A stretch of DNA of 8,744 nt from Alphaproteobacteria bacterium. Its GTDB lineage: Bacteria; Pseudomonadota; Alphaproteobacteria; Rickettsiales; SXRF01. The stretch is taken from positions 1-8,744 of the forward strand of contig JAFATP010000141.1 in assembly GCA_019243895.1 (NCBI GenBank), written 5' to 3'. The notes beneath the pieces were generated by a model. That model saw only the letters and a program-made list of their open reading frames with translations, did not search any database and had not been told where the DNA came from. The translations under genes and the position numbers were made by a program. Within the stretch, counting starts at the first letter, position 1. Each line of letters begins with the position of its first letter. This document shows positions 1 through 7,357 of the stretch, piece after piece.

Positions 1-404
1 ATGGGCACGCCGTGCTCAAACGCGGTGGGATAGGTGAGCTCCCAATTACCGAAATGGCCGGAGACGAACAGCGCCACCTGGCCCGGCGGCGGCAGGTGAT
101 GCAAGCCTTCGTAGCTGATGCGGTTCAGCAGCGCATTGCCCGGCAGGTGCGGAAATTCCCCCGCCAGCCGCCCCAGATGGGCCCACATGGCGCTTAAGAT
201 CGCCTCGCGCTCCTCCACGCTCTTCTGGGGAAAGGCCAGCGCCAGATTGACGCGCGCCACGTGAACAAGCGTTTTCAAATGGCGGCCCAGCCTGCCTCCC
301 AGCCATCCGCCGAGCGCGGATGCGGTCTCCAGCGGCAATGCGCGGAAAAACAGCATCAGCCCGGCAAAGAGCGCCGCCTGAAGGATATATTTAACGTTCC
401 GCAT
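1..404 (-). CDS. lpxL: LpxL/HtrB-type lipid A secondary acyltransferase, C-terminal part cut by window edge
   Basis: This inner-membrane acyltransferase of the LpxL/HtrB family would transfer a fatty acyl chain from acyl-ACP to a lipid A precursor. Only the first 134 residues are present, because the gene runs off the left edge; full family members are about 290-310 residues. The N-terminus carries a hydrophobic anchor (about residues 7-23). The family's catalytic H-x4-D/E motif is visible as SGHFGNWE, with His117 and Glu122. The chosen ATG (402-404) overlaps the 3' end of lpxK by 14 nt, and a purine-rich GGAAAG lies upstream inside lpxK. The position directly after lpxK fits late lipid A acylation. 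I cannot separate LpxL from LpxM, LpxP or another lysophospholipid acyltransferase paralogue on half a protein. The family call is firm and the exact substrate is not. Confidence 0.9.
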   Translation of the reverse strand, partial: MRNVKYILQAALFAGLMLFFRALPLETASALGGWLGGRLGRHLKTLVHVARVNLALAFPQKSVEEREAILSAMWAHLGRLAGEFPHLPGNALLNRISYEGLHHLPPPGQVALFVSGHFGNWELTYPTAFEHGVP

Positions 405-1344
405 CGCCCATCGCTTTCCGCAGCATCGCTCGTAGCGCTTCCTTCCCCTCGATCTCCAGCCGCACCGGCACAGTCAGCACGCGCTCCCGCCAGGAAGGCG
501 GAAGCCGCACCGCATCCTTTTCCGTGGTCACCAGCCTGGCGCCCGACGCCTTGGCCTCCTTCCATAAGCCCTCCAGCTCGGTTTCCGCATACGGATGATG
601 ATCGGGAAAAGGCGTGAAACCGGCGAGGGTGCAGCCCATCGCCTTCAATGTCAGCTTGAATTTTTCCGGATGCGCGATGCCCGCAAACCCGAACACCCGC
701 ATTCCTTCCCACCCCGCCGGGGCGATCAGCCTTCCTTGGAAAACCGGCACATCGCCGGGCAAGGCCAGCGCGGCATAGAGCGTAACCACCGCATCCGCGC
801 GTTTCAGCCCGTCTGCCACGCTTTGCCGCAGCGGCCCGGCGGGCAGCAGGTGTCCGTTGCCGAAGCGATACGCGCCGTCCACCGCCAGCAATGAGAAATC
901 CTTGGCAAGCGTGGGATTCTGAAATCCGTCATCCATGATGATCACCTCCGCCCCTTCGGCAATGGCCGCCTTCGCTCCGGCCACGCGGTTCTTGGCGACG
1001 ATGGTCGGCAGCAGACGCGCCAGCAGCAACGGCTCATCTCCCACTGCGGCGGCGCTGTGCTGCGGCGACACGCGCACCGGCCCCTGCAGGCTCCCGCCAT
1101 AGCCCCGGCTTAAGAAGAACGCGCGGCGACCCATCGCTTTCACCATTTCGCCTACTTCGAACGCCAGCGGCGTCTTTCCCGCCCCGCCCGCCACTAAATT
1201 GCCGATGCAGATCACCGGCACCGGCAATTTTTCCGGCCGCGCGCACGCGCGGCGCAGAAAAAACCCAAGCGCATAGACATACGATGCGGGAAGCAGCGCC
1301 GTGGAAACCGCATTTTTCTCGCGCCAGAATTCAGGCGTGTGCAT
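391..1344 (-). CDS. lpxK: Tetraacyldisaccharide 4'-kinase LpxK
   Basis: LpxK uses ATP to phosphorylate the 4' position of the tetraacyl-disaccharide-1-phosphate, forming lipid IVA at the cytoplasmic face of the inner membrane. The 317-residue product is full length for the family. An N-terminal hydrophobic stretch (about residues 14-30) fits membrane attachment. The Walker A loop is GNLVAGGAGKTP (48-59). Other LpxK landmarks are LSRGYGG (78-84), DDGFQNP (138-144), the FGNGHLLPAGPLR segment (161-173), FPDHHPY (246-252) and TTEKDAVRL (273-281). The ATG lies inside the end of waaA (14-nt overlap). It is preceded by GAGGAG (1352-1357) at a 7-nt spacing, the best ribosome-binding site in this operon, which supports the start. 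The 3' end overlaps the lpxL-like gene. No key residue appears to be missing. Confidence 0.97.
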   Translation of the reverse strand: MHTPEFWREKNAVSTALLPASYVYALGFFLRRACARPEKLPVPVICIGNLVAGGAGKTPLAFEVGEMVKAMGRRAFFLSRGYGGSLQGPVRVSPQHSAAAVGDEPLLLARLLPTIVAKNRVAGAKAAIAEGAEVIIMDDGFQNPTLAKDFSLLAVDGAYRFGNGHLLPAGPLRQSVADGLKRADAVVTLYAALALPGDVPVFQGRLIAPAGWEGMRVFGFAGIAHPEKFKLTLKAMGCTLAGFTPFPDHHPYAETELEGLWKEAKASGARLVTTEKDAVRLPPSWRERVLTVPVRLEIEGKEALRAMLRKAMGDAER

Positions 1345-2608
1345 GCAGCGTCTCCTCGATCAGCGGCGCCAGTCTCGCCACCAGCTGCGCGTTGGCGCCG
1401 GTCTTTCCCCCCGCCCAGATGCGCGCGCGCATGCCCAGGCCTGAGCGCACCGACACATCGTGCAGCAGGCGGCCCACTTCGGAGGCGAGCGCGCCCCCAT
1501 CCCGCACCCTCAGCGCAGCGCCCGCCGCTTCCAGCCCGGCGGCGATCTCAGCGAAATTCTCCATATGCGGCCCGAAAAGAATGGCGCAGCTGAGCCTCGC
1601 CGCCTCCAGCGGATTCTGCCCCCCGTGCGGAATCAGGGAGCCGCCGATGAAAGCGATGCGGCTTAAGCGATACCACATTCCCATCTCGCCCAGCGTGTCG
1701 GCAATGTAGATTTCCGCATCGGCGCCGATTTCAGCCATCTGCGTGCGCCGCTGCACGCGCACGCCTCTCGCCGCAAGCTGACGGGCGATCGCTTCGGCGC
1801 GCTGCGGATGCCGGGGCGCAATCAGCGTCAGCAGCGCCGGGAATTCCTTGCGCAGCATGGTATGCGCTTCAGCAACGCGTTCTTCCTCATCGTCATGCGT
1901 GCTGGCGGCGAGCCATACCGCCCTCCCTTCAATTCGCGCGGCAAAACGAGTTAATACTTCCGCATCCGCTGTCAAGGTCGCCGCATCATACTTAAGATTG
2001 CCGAGCGCCTCGGCCGCGCCGCCCAGCTGCCGGAAGCGCTCCGCATCCGCCTCGCTTTGCGCGGCGATGAATGAAAAGCAGCGCAGCATCCGCCGCATCA
2101 CGCGGGGTGCGCGGGCCCAGCGGCGGAACGAATGCGCCGACATGCGCCCGTTGGCCAGCGCCATGCGGCAGCCTTGCCTGTGCGCGCCGATCACAAGATT
2201 GGGCCACAGCTCCGATTCCACCCATAAGCCGATATTCGGCCGCCAATGCCGCAAGAACCGGCCTACCGCCTGCGGCGAGTCCACCGGCACGAATTGATGC
2301 AGCACCCCGGAAGGCAATCGCTCCCGCATCAGCCGCGCCGAGGAAACCGTGCCCGTGGTAAGCAACAGGTGCAGTGGCGGGTAACGGCCGCGCAGCGTTT
2401 CCATGAGCGGCAGCAGGGCCACCGCTTCGCCCACGCTGGCGGCATGCAGCCACAAAAGCGCACCTTCGGGCCGCGCCAGCGACGCATGCCCCAAGCGCTC
2501 GCCAAGCCTCGCGCCGTCCTCCTTGCCCTGCCGCAACCGCCAATGCAGATAGGCGGGAAGCAGCGGTGAAATGGCTCCTGTCGCCGCGCGGTAAAGCGCA
2601 TAGCTCAT
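1331..2608 (-). CDS. waaA: Kdo transferase WaaA (KdtA)
   Basis: WaaA is the inner-membrane glycosyltransferase that moves Kdo from CMP-Kdo onto lipid IVA, starting the LPS core. The 425-residue protein has the family's usual length and a GT-B layout. It starts with a hydrophobic N-terminal anchor (about residues 4-22). The N-terminal domain carries LHAASVGE, where Glu61 corresponds to the proposed catalytic base. ESELWPN (131-137) and the LANGRMSAHS segment (151-160) follow. The C-terminal domain holds IAPRHPQR (263-270), TLGEMGMWY (305-313), the GGSLIPHGGQNPLE region (322-335) and GPHMENF (346-352). The start overlaps the msbA stop by 4 nt (ATGA) without a clear Shine-Dalgarno, so translation is probably coupled. 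The number of Kdo residues added (one or two) cannot be read from the sequence. Confidence 0.97.
   Translation of the reverse strand: MSYALYRAATGAISPLLPAYLHWRLRQGKEDGARLGERLGHASLARPEGALLWLHAASVGEAVALLPLMETLRGRYPPLHLLLTTGTVSSARLMRERLPSGVLHQFVPVDSPQAVGRFLRHWRPNIGLWVESELWPNLVIGAHRQGCRMALANGRMSAHSFRRWARAPRVMRRMLRCFSFIAAQSEADAERFRQLGGAAEALGNLKYDAATLTADAEVLTRFAARIEGRAVWLAASTHDDEEERVAEAHTMLRKEFPALLTLIAPRHPQRAEAIARQLAARGVRVQRRTQMAEIGADAEIYIADTLGEMGMWYRLSRIAFIGGSLIPHGGQNPLEAARLSCAILFGPHMENFAEIAAGLEAAGAALRVRDGGALASEVGRLLHDVSVRSGLGMRARIWAGGKTGANAQLVARLAPLIEETLHAHA
1352..1357 (-). promoter_or_regulatory. Ribosome-binding site of lpxK
   Basis: On the minus strand the sequence reads GAGGAG, 7 nt before the lpxK ATG at 1344. 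It lies inside the waaA coding region. It is the clearest Shine-Dalgarno in the five-gene block and supports the annotated lpxK start. Confidence 0.75.
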
Positions 2609-4365
2609 GAGGCGGCTTGCTCGGCGTATAGCCGGTGGTAGGCGTTGCCTCTGGCCCGCAGCTGGGCATGCGTGCCGGATTCCACCACCTTTCCTTGCTC
2701 GATGACATAAATGAGGTCGGCATGGATAATGGTGGAAAGCCGGTGCGCGATCATCAGCGTAGTGCGGTTTTCCATCAGACGGGAAAGCGCCTCCTGCACC
2801 ATGCGCTCGGAGGCGTTATCAAGCGCGGAAGTAGCTTCGTCCAGCAGCAGGATCGGCGCATTTTTCAGCATGGCACGGGCAATGCTTAGGCGCTGGCGCT
2901 GCCCGCCGGAAAGCCGCACGCCATGCGGGCCGATCAGCGTGTCATACCCCTGCGGCAGGCGGATGATGAATTCCTCCGCATGCGCGGCGATGGCGGCCTC
3001 GTAAATATCCGACGGCGAGGCGTCCAGCCGTCCGTAGGCGATGTTGGCGCGCACGGTGTCATCGAAGAGCACGGTCTCCTGCGGCACATAGGCAATCGCC
3101 TCCCGCAGGCTGGAAAGCGTCACGCTGCGGATATCCTGGCCGTCGACGGCGATGGTGCCGTCATCCACTTCGTAAAAGCGCAGCATCAGGTTGAACAGCG
3201 TCGTCTTGCCACCGCCGGAATGCCCGACGAGCGCCACTTTCTTGCCGGAAGGAATATCGAGCGTGATATGCTCCACCCCGGCGGCATCCGCCGCGTAACG
3301 GAAGCTGACGTCGGTGAACTGCACATGCCCGTGCGGCACCACCAGCGGCCGCGCGCCCGGCCGGTCCTTAATACGCGGCATGGTGTCCAGCGCGTCGAAC
3401 AGCCGGCTGGCGGCCGCGAACCCTTCCTGCAGCGTGGTGTTGACGCCCGCCAGCGCCTTCACCGGGCGATACGCCATGATGAACGCGGTGACGAAGGAGA
3501 AAAACGCCCCCGGCGTGGTGACGCCCTCCAGCACCTGCCAGCCGCCGTAGCCGATGACGGCGGCGATGGCGAAGCCGGAAAACGCTTCCATCAGCGGCGA
3601 CGATGCCGCCTGCACGCGCGCCGCCTTGAAATAGAGCGAAAACAACCCCTCGATGATGCCGCGCGCCCGCAGCTCCTCATAATGGCCGCGGTTATACGCT
3701 TTCACCGTGCGCACGCCCTGGAACACTTCGTCCAGCCGCGCCGTGAACTCGCCCAGCTGCACCTGCGCCCCGTCGGCCAGTTTCCGCATGCGCTTGGACA
3801 GACGCATTACCGGGTAGATCGCCAGCGGGAACACCGCCGCCGCCACCAGCGACAGCTGCCAGCTCTGATACACCATCACGCCGATCAGGAAGATCATGGA
3901 GAGCATTTCCCGCGTCAACGCCACCAGCGCGGTGGAAACCGCCTGCCGCAGCATCTGGATGTCGTTGGTGAAGCGGGAGATCAGCCGCCCCGACGCCTGA
4001 TCGTGAAACAGTGCGAGATCGCTCTGCATCAAATGGCCGAACAGCCGGGTCTGCAAATCCGCGATAATGCGCTGGCCGAGATAGCGCATGGAAAACGCCT
4101 GGCCGTACGAAGCGGCGGCGTTAATGATGGCGATCAGCAGCACCGCCGCCGGCACCACCACCAGCATGGTGCGGTTTTTTTCAATGAATACGCGATCCAG
4201 CATCGGCTGCATCATATAGGCATTGGCGGCCGTCATGCAGGCCGCCACCACCATGCAGAACACGGCCAGGCTCAGGCGCTTGCGATACCGCCAGACATGT
4301 TCGCGCATCAGCCGCATTAATAAATAACGCGCGGAATGGCGCGAAGGGCCGGAAGAGCGTTTCAT
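2605..4365 (-). CDS. msbA: Lipid A/LPS flippase MsbA, half-size ABC exporter
   Basis: This is a homodimeric ABC exporter with its membrane domain fused ahead of its ATPase, typical of MsbA, which flips core-lipid A from the inner to the outer leaflet of the inner membrane. At 586 residues it matches the family length. Hydrophobic membrane segments lie around residues 31-53, 66-88, 150-188 and 255-300. The nucleotide-binding domain shows Walker A GHSGGGKT (381-388), the Q-loop Gln429, signature LSGGQ (485-489), Walker B ILLLDE (505-510) with the catalytic Glu510, and the H-loop His541. It overlaps pmbA by 4 nt upstream and waaA by 4 nt downstream. MsbA-like exporters are hard to tell from other lipid exporters by sequence alone. 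The LPS neighbours make the MsbA role the most likely one. Confidence 0.93.
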   Translation of the reverse strand: MKRSSGPSRHSARYLLMRLMREHVWRYRKRLSLAVFCMVVAACMTAANAYMMQPMLDRVFIEKNRTMLVVVPAAVLLIAIINAAASYGQAFSMRYLGQRIIADLQTRLFGHLMQSDLALFHDQASGRLISRFTNDIQMLRQAVSTALVALTREMLSMIFLIGVMVYQSWQLSLVAAAVFPLAIYPVMRLSKRMRKLADGAQVQLGEFTARLDEVFQGVRTVKAYNRGHYEELRARGIIEGLFSLYFKAARVQAASSPLMEAFSGFAIAAVIGYGGWQVLEGVTTPGAFFSFVTAFIMAYRPVKALAGVNTTLQEGFAAASRLFDALDTMPRIKDRPGARPLVVPHGHVQFTDVSFRYAADAAGVEHITLDIPSGKKVALVGHSGGGKTTLFNLMLRFYEVDDGTIAVDGQDIRSVTLSSLREAIAYVPQETVLFDDTVRANIAYGRLDASPSDIYEAAIAAHAEEFIIRLPQGYDTLIGPHGVRLSGGQRQRLSIARAMLKNAPILLLDEATSALDNASERMVQEALSRLMENRTTLMIAHRLSTIIHADLIYVIEQGKVVESGTHAQLRARGNAYHRLYAEQAAS

Positions 4366-5717
4366 GTCCCCGCCACGGTCATGCGCGCAACATGCACAGT
4401 GGGCGCATTGATGGCATAACGGAACTCCAGATCGTTGGCGGGAGTGGCGGCGGCGAACATCTCGTTTAAATTGCCGGCGATGGTCAGCTCCGACACCGGA
4501 TAGGCGAGCGCGCCGTTTTCGATCCAGAACCCGGCGGCGCCCTGGCTGAAATCGCCCGTCACCAGGTTCACCCCCATGCCGAACATCTCCGTCACATATA
4601 ACCCCGCTTTAATATCGGCCATTAATGCTTCCGGCGCTTCCTCACCCGGCTGCATCCACAGATTGGAGGGGGAAGGCGATGGCGCAGAAGCCATGCCGCG
4701 CGTGGCGTGGCCGGTGGAGTTAAGCCCGAGCATATGGGCGCTGCGCACATCCAGCAGCCAGGAGACAAGCACGCCGTCTTCCACCAGGTCCATGCGCCGG
4801 TTGGCCACGCCTTCGCCGTCAAACGGACGCGAGCCGAGGCCGCTCGGCCGGTGCGGATCATCGCAGATGGTCACTCCGTGCGAAAATACTTTTTGGCCTA
4901 ACTTCTCCTTGAGAAAGCTGGTGCCGCGTGCGATCGCCGCACCGTTGATGGCGCCCGCGAAATAGGAAAGCAGGCTTTTGGCATTGCGCGGGTCGAACAC
5001 CACCGGCACTTCACCCGTCGGCACTTTACGCGGATGGAGCCGTTTCACGGCGCGCTCCGCCGCCTTGCGGCCGATCGCTTCGGCGGCGGGAAGATCGGCG
5101 CGGTGGCGCACCGTGGCGTAATCGTAATCCCGTTCCATCTGCGTGCCTTCGCCCGCCAGCGCCGACACGGAAAGCGACAGCATGGTGGTGCGGTAGCTAT
5201 GCGCGAATCCGCTGCCGCCAGGCGGCCGCGTCATCAGGCTCATGCGGTTGGCGCCATAGCCCGCGTGCCCGCCTTCGCTGTTGGTAACCCCCGGCACATC
5301 GAGCGCCGCCTGCTCCGCCGCCATCGCCTGGCGCATCAGCCAATCGGACGCCGGCTCTTCCTTATCATAGAGATTCAGTGCGGGAAGCCGCCGCGCCAGC
5401 AGCGCTTCCGGCGCCAGGGTGGAGCTGGGATCCTCCGGCGCCGCCCGCGCCATCGCCACCGCGCGCTCGGCCAGCTCGAACAGCGCCGCTTGCGCCAGGT
5501 CGGTGGAAGACACCATCGCCTGGCGCGCGCCGGACCACACGCGCAACGAAATACCCGCGCTCTCCGAGCGTTCAATGCCTTCGGGGAGCTGGCGGCGGCA
5601 CGAGGCCTGCACCTCGATGCTTTCGATCATCGCCGCGTCGCCGGCATCCGCGCCCAGGCGGCATGCCTTATCCAGGAGCGCCTCCAGCGTATTTAATGAT
5701 TTACTATTGTCCGTCAT
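4362..5717 (-). CDS. pmbA: PmbA/TldE family protein, non-catalytic partner of TldD
   Basis: PmbA (TldE) pairs with TldD to form a cytoplasmic metalloprotease that matures or degrades small peptides, known for microcin B17 maturation and CcdA turnover in E. coli. The 451-residue protein is full length. Recognisable U62-family blocks are RPFDGEGVANRR (297-308), GDFSQGAAGFWIENG (388-402) and ELTIAGNLNEM (410-420). I see no HExxxH zinc motif. In this family that motif sits in TldD, so its absence supports the PmbA/TldE assignment rather than suggesting decay. No tldD is in the window. The gene is the first of the minus-strand block and its stop overlaps the msbA start, so it is probably co-transcribed with the LPS genes. 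No good Shine-Dalgarno precedes the ATG at 5715-5717. The only other upstream minus-strand ATGs meet stops quickly. Confidence 0.93.
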   Translation of the reverse strand: MTDNSKSLNTLEALLDKACRLGADAGDAAMIESIEVQASCRRQLPEGIERSESAGISLRVWSGARQAMVSSTDLAQAALFELAERAVAMARAAPEDPSSTLAPEALLARRLPALNLYDKEEPASDWLMRQAMAAEQAALDVPGVTNSEGGHAGYGANRMSLMTRPPGGSGFAHSYRTTMLSLSVSALAGEGTQMERDYDYATVRHRADLPAAEAIGRKAAERAVKRLHPRKVPTGEVPVVFDPRNAKSLLSYFAGAINGAAIARGTSFLKEKLGQKVFSHGVTICDDPHRPSGLGSRPFDGEGVANRRMDLVEDGVLVSWLLDVRSAHMLGLNSTGHATRGMASAPSPSPSNLWMQPGEEAPEALMADIKAGLYVTEMFGMGVNLVTGDFSQGAAGFWIENGALAYPVSELTIAGNLNEMFAAATPANDLEFRYAINAPTVHVARMTVAGT

Positions 5718-5807
5718 TAGAGGAAATGGTAATAAGTGTTTAGCATAACATTAACGCGTTCGCTTAATACGACGCCTAATCACGTAGGAACCTAATGCAG
5801 GCCCGAT
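5718..5807. promoter_or_regulatory. Divergent control region between pmbA and the TAXI unit
   Basis: This 90-nt gap separates the start of the minus-strand pmbA-LPS block from the plus-strand unit at 5808. It is clearly more AT-rich than the flanking genes, as expected of a region carrying two divergent promoters. It contains a perfect 8-bp palindrome AACGCGTT (5753-5760) and spaced ATTAA/TTAAT arms (5750-5754 and 5764-5768). Possible -10-like words are TATGCT on the minus strand and TAATAC (5765-5770) on the plus strand. Neither has a convincing -35 at normal spacing, so I assign no specific promoter. Promoters for both units must lie here or inside the neighbouring genes. Confidence 0.5.
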
Positions 5808-5824
5808 ATGCAATCAACGCTTAA
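5786..5824 (+). promoter_or_regulatory. Possible 9-codon leader ORF with its own Shine-Dalgarno
   Basis: AGGAA (5786-5790) sits 4 nt before an ATG at 5795-5797. That ATG opens a 9-residue reading frame, MQARYAINA, ending in TAA at 5822-5824. The frame overlaps the start of the next gene (ATG 5808) by 17 nt in a different frame. The Shine-Dalgarno is better placed for this mini-ORF than for the ATG at 5808, which has only a weak CAGG nearby. It might act as a translational coupler or leader, or be chance. Confidence 0.2.
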
Positions 5825-6266
5825 GTCAGCACAGCCGAATGTCCCGGTGCGGCCCAAGGTTGGCCGCCCTCCTCCGGCCTCCGCCACCATCATTTCGTTG
5901 CCGGTGCCGCCCGCGACGCCGCAGCCGGATGAGAAAAAGCCGTATCATTATTTCGGTTTGCTCGGCGTGGCGATCGTTCTGCTGCTGGCCGGATTCTATT
6001 TCTTTTCCCGTCCGCATCCCAAGGGAATCACCGCGCCGCAAGTCGCGTCGCCCGCGCCTGCTCCCGCCGCCGCGCCGGTGCTTGCCATTCAGGGCGGCAG
6101 CGGATCGCTGGTGGGGAGCCTCGCCCGCGTGGACGGCGGGCAAGCCCCGGTCGCCGCCGCGCCGGCTGTTACCGCCGCTCCGCATCCCCCCGCGCCCCCG
6201 CCGGACAATCGTCCGATGGACGTTAATGACCGGCAGCGCCTGCTTTCCATCTTAAGCAAGGATTAG
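5808..6266 (+). CDS. Unrecognised Pro/Ala-rich protein with one membrane segment
   Basis: I do not recognise this 152-residue protein as a named family. Its layout is clear. A proline-rich, basic N-terminal arm comes first (residues 1-47). One hydrophobic segment follows (about 49-66, GLLGVAIVLLLAGFYFF region), then a long Pro/Ala-rich stretch (about 76-135) and a short charged tail (136-152, containing NDRQRLLSILSKD). The arginine- and lysine-containing N-terminus before the membrane segment suggests an N-in, C-out anchor with most of the protein in the periplasm. The Pro/Ala region would be an extended linker, superficially like TonB-type spanning proteins, but there is no TonB domain. It lies 8 nt upstream of the TAXI gene, so the two are probably one operon. 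The ATG at 5808 is the first one in frame after an upstream stop (5793-5795). Coding is supported by the operon spacing and the coherent topology. Confidence 0.75.
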   Translation: MQSTLKSAQPNVPVRPKVGRPPPASATIISLPVPPATPQPDEKKPYHYFGLLGVAIVLLLAGFYFFSRPHPKGITAPQVASPAPAPAAAPVLAIQGGSGSLVGSLARVDGGQAPVAAAPAVTAAPHPPAPPPDNRPMDVNDRQRLLSILSKD

Positions 6267-6269
6267 GAA
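6265..6269 (+). promoter_or_regulatory. Ribosome-binding site of the TAXI gene
   Basis: AGGAA, starting inside the TAG stop codon of the upstream gene, lies 5 nt before the ATG at 6275. This supports the chosen start and fits co-translation of the two genes. Confidence 0.7.
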
Positions 6270-6274
6270 TTCTC

Positions 6275-7354
6275 ATGCGTCCGACGCGCATCTCCGCCCT
6301 CGCGGCAGGCTGTCTGGTGCTGTGTCTATCCACCGTCCGCGCCGAGGACGACATCAGCCTGCTCACCGGCCCGAAGACCGGCACCTATATCGCCATCGGC
6401 CGCGACATCGCCCAGGTGGGAAAAGAAGCGGGGCTGAATGTGGAGGTTAAACCCTCCGGCGGCTCGGTGGACAATATCAAGCGGATCAATAGCAAGGAAA
6501 ATGCCGCGATGGGCATTGTGCAGTCCGACGTGCTGGGTTTCCTGAGGCGCTCCAAGAGCGAGTCCACCCGCGTGATGGCGGCGCATTTGCGCATGATCAT
6601 GCCGCTTTACGCGGAGGAAGTGCATGTGCTGGCACGTAACAACATCCATAGTTTCAAAGAGCTGGAAGGCAAGCGCGTGGTGGTGGGCGAAGACGGCAGC
6701 GGCCACATGCTGACGGCGGTGAATCTGCTGTCCATGACGGGGGTGACGCCCGCCGAAACCATTCGCAAGTCGCCGCCGGAAGGTGTGCTGGCGTTGCTGG
6801 ACGGGCAGGCGGACGCGGTGTTCATTGTCGGGGGCAAGCCGGTAAAACTGTTTAAAAATCTAGAAAGCCTGCAGGGCGAGCAAGACGCACGCTATCAGCA
6901 GCAGCTGCACGACGTGCATTTCCTGCCGCTCGATGACCCGCGCATGCTGGAGGAATACCAGCCGGGAGAGCTGACGCATGCCGATTACGCTTTCGTCAGC
7001 GAGCCGGTGCACACTATTACGGCAAGAGCGGTGCTGATGACTTATGATTTCAGTACGCCGGGAAAGAATCATTACCGACGCTGCCATCTCGGCTATGCGC
7101 TCACTCAGGCGCTGGTGATGCATATGGACTGGCTGAAGGCGCACGGCCATGCCAAATGGCGGGAAGTATCGCCGGAGGCAGAGCTGCCGCTGTGGCAGAA
7201 GGATTTCTGCGCGTGGCATCAGCTTCCCCCCAAGCATTTCGCGGAAAGACACGCCCGCAGGACCGAGAAAAAACATTCGCGCCGTGCCGCCGCGCAAAGC
7301 ACGGCCTCCGCGCCGATGCCGCGCGATTTACGGACGTCGATTAAAGACCGCTGA
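6275..7354 (+). CDS. TAXI-family (TRAP-associated) solute-binding protein, orphan
   Basis: This is a periplasmic solute-binding protein of the TAXI family, whose members normally deliver an organic acid or amino-acid-like ligand to a TRAP-type permease. The 359-residue product begins with a signal peptide (residues 1-23, cleavage likely after VRA). The mature start has the family block LLTGPKTGTYIAIGRDIA (29-46). PSGGSVDNIKRI (60-71) and MGIVQSDVL (79-87) follow. Later family-like segments are FKELEGKRVVVGEDGSG (127-143) and ALLDGQADAVFIVGG (173-187). Two cysteines (270 and 312) could form a disulphide. The C-terminus has an unusual Arg/Lys/His-rich tail (about 321-359). No TRAP permease gene lies next to it. 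The partner is the small membrane protein 8 nt upstream. The ligand cannot be deduced. Brucella BCSP31 is, as I recall, a related alphaproteobacterial TAXI protein. Confidence 0.88.
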   Translation: MRPTRISALAAGCLVLCLSTVRAEDDISLLTGPKTGTYIAIGRDIAQVGKEAGLNVEVKPSGGSVDNIKRINSKENAAMGIVQSDVLGFLRRSKSESTRVMAAHLRMIMPLYAEEVHVLARNNIHSFKELEGKRVVVGEDGSGHMLTAVNLLSMTGVTPAETIRKSPPEGVLALLDGQADAVFIVGGKPVKLFKNLESLQGEQDARYQQQLHDVHFLPLDDPRMLEEYQPGELTHADYAFVSEPVHTITARAVLMTYDFSTPGKNHYRRCHLGYALTQALVMHMDWLKAHGHAKWREVSPEAELPLWQKDFCAWHQLPPKHFAERHARRTEKKHSRRAAAQSTASAPMPRDLRTSIKDR

Positions 7355-7357
7355 GTC

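Noticed and set aside
2923..4320. A long plus-strand open frame (465 codons) opposite msbA
   Set aside because: It is His/Arg-rich with no recognisable domain, and it is the complement of a clear ABC exporter in GC-rich DNA. It is a shadow frame.
4404..4421. The peptide RYAINA is encoded both in PmbA (residues 433-438) and in the mini-ORF at 5804-5821
   Set aside because: Four of six codons differ at the third base and there is no similarity outside these six residues, so a duplication is unlikely. I treat it as coincidence.
5034..5696. A 220-codon plus-strand frame opposite pmbA
   Set aside because: It has Arg/His-rich composition with no motif or ribosome-binding site, and it lies fully antisense to a well-supported gene.
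4362..5717. Absence of the HExxxH zinc motif as a sign of a decayed protease
   Set aside because: The motif belongs to TldD. PmbA/TldE proteins normally lack it, so nothing is broken here.
5751..5767. A possible CtrA site of the TTAA-spacer-TTAA type
   Set aside because: The two TTAA words are 9 nt apart, whereas the known CtrA motif has a 7-nt spacer.
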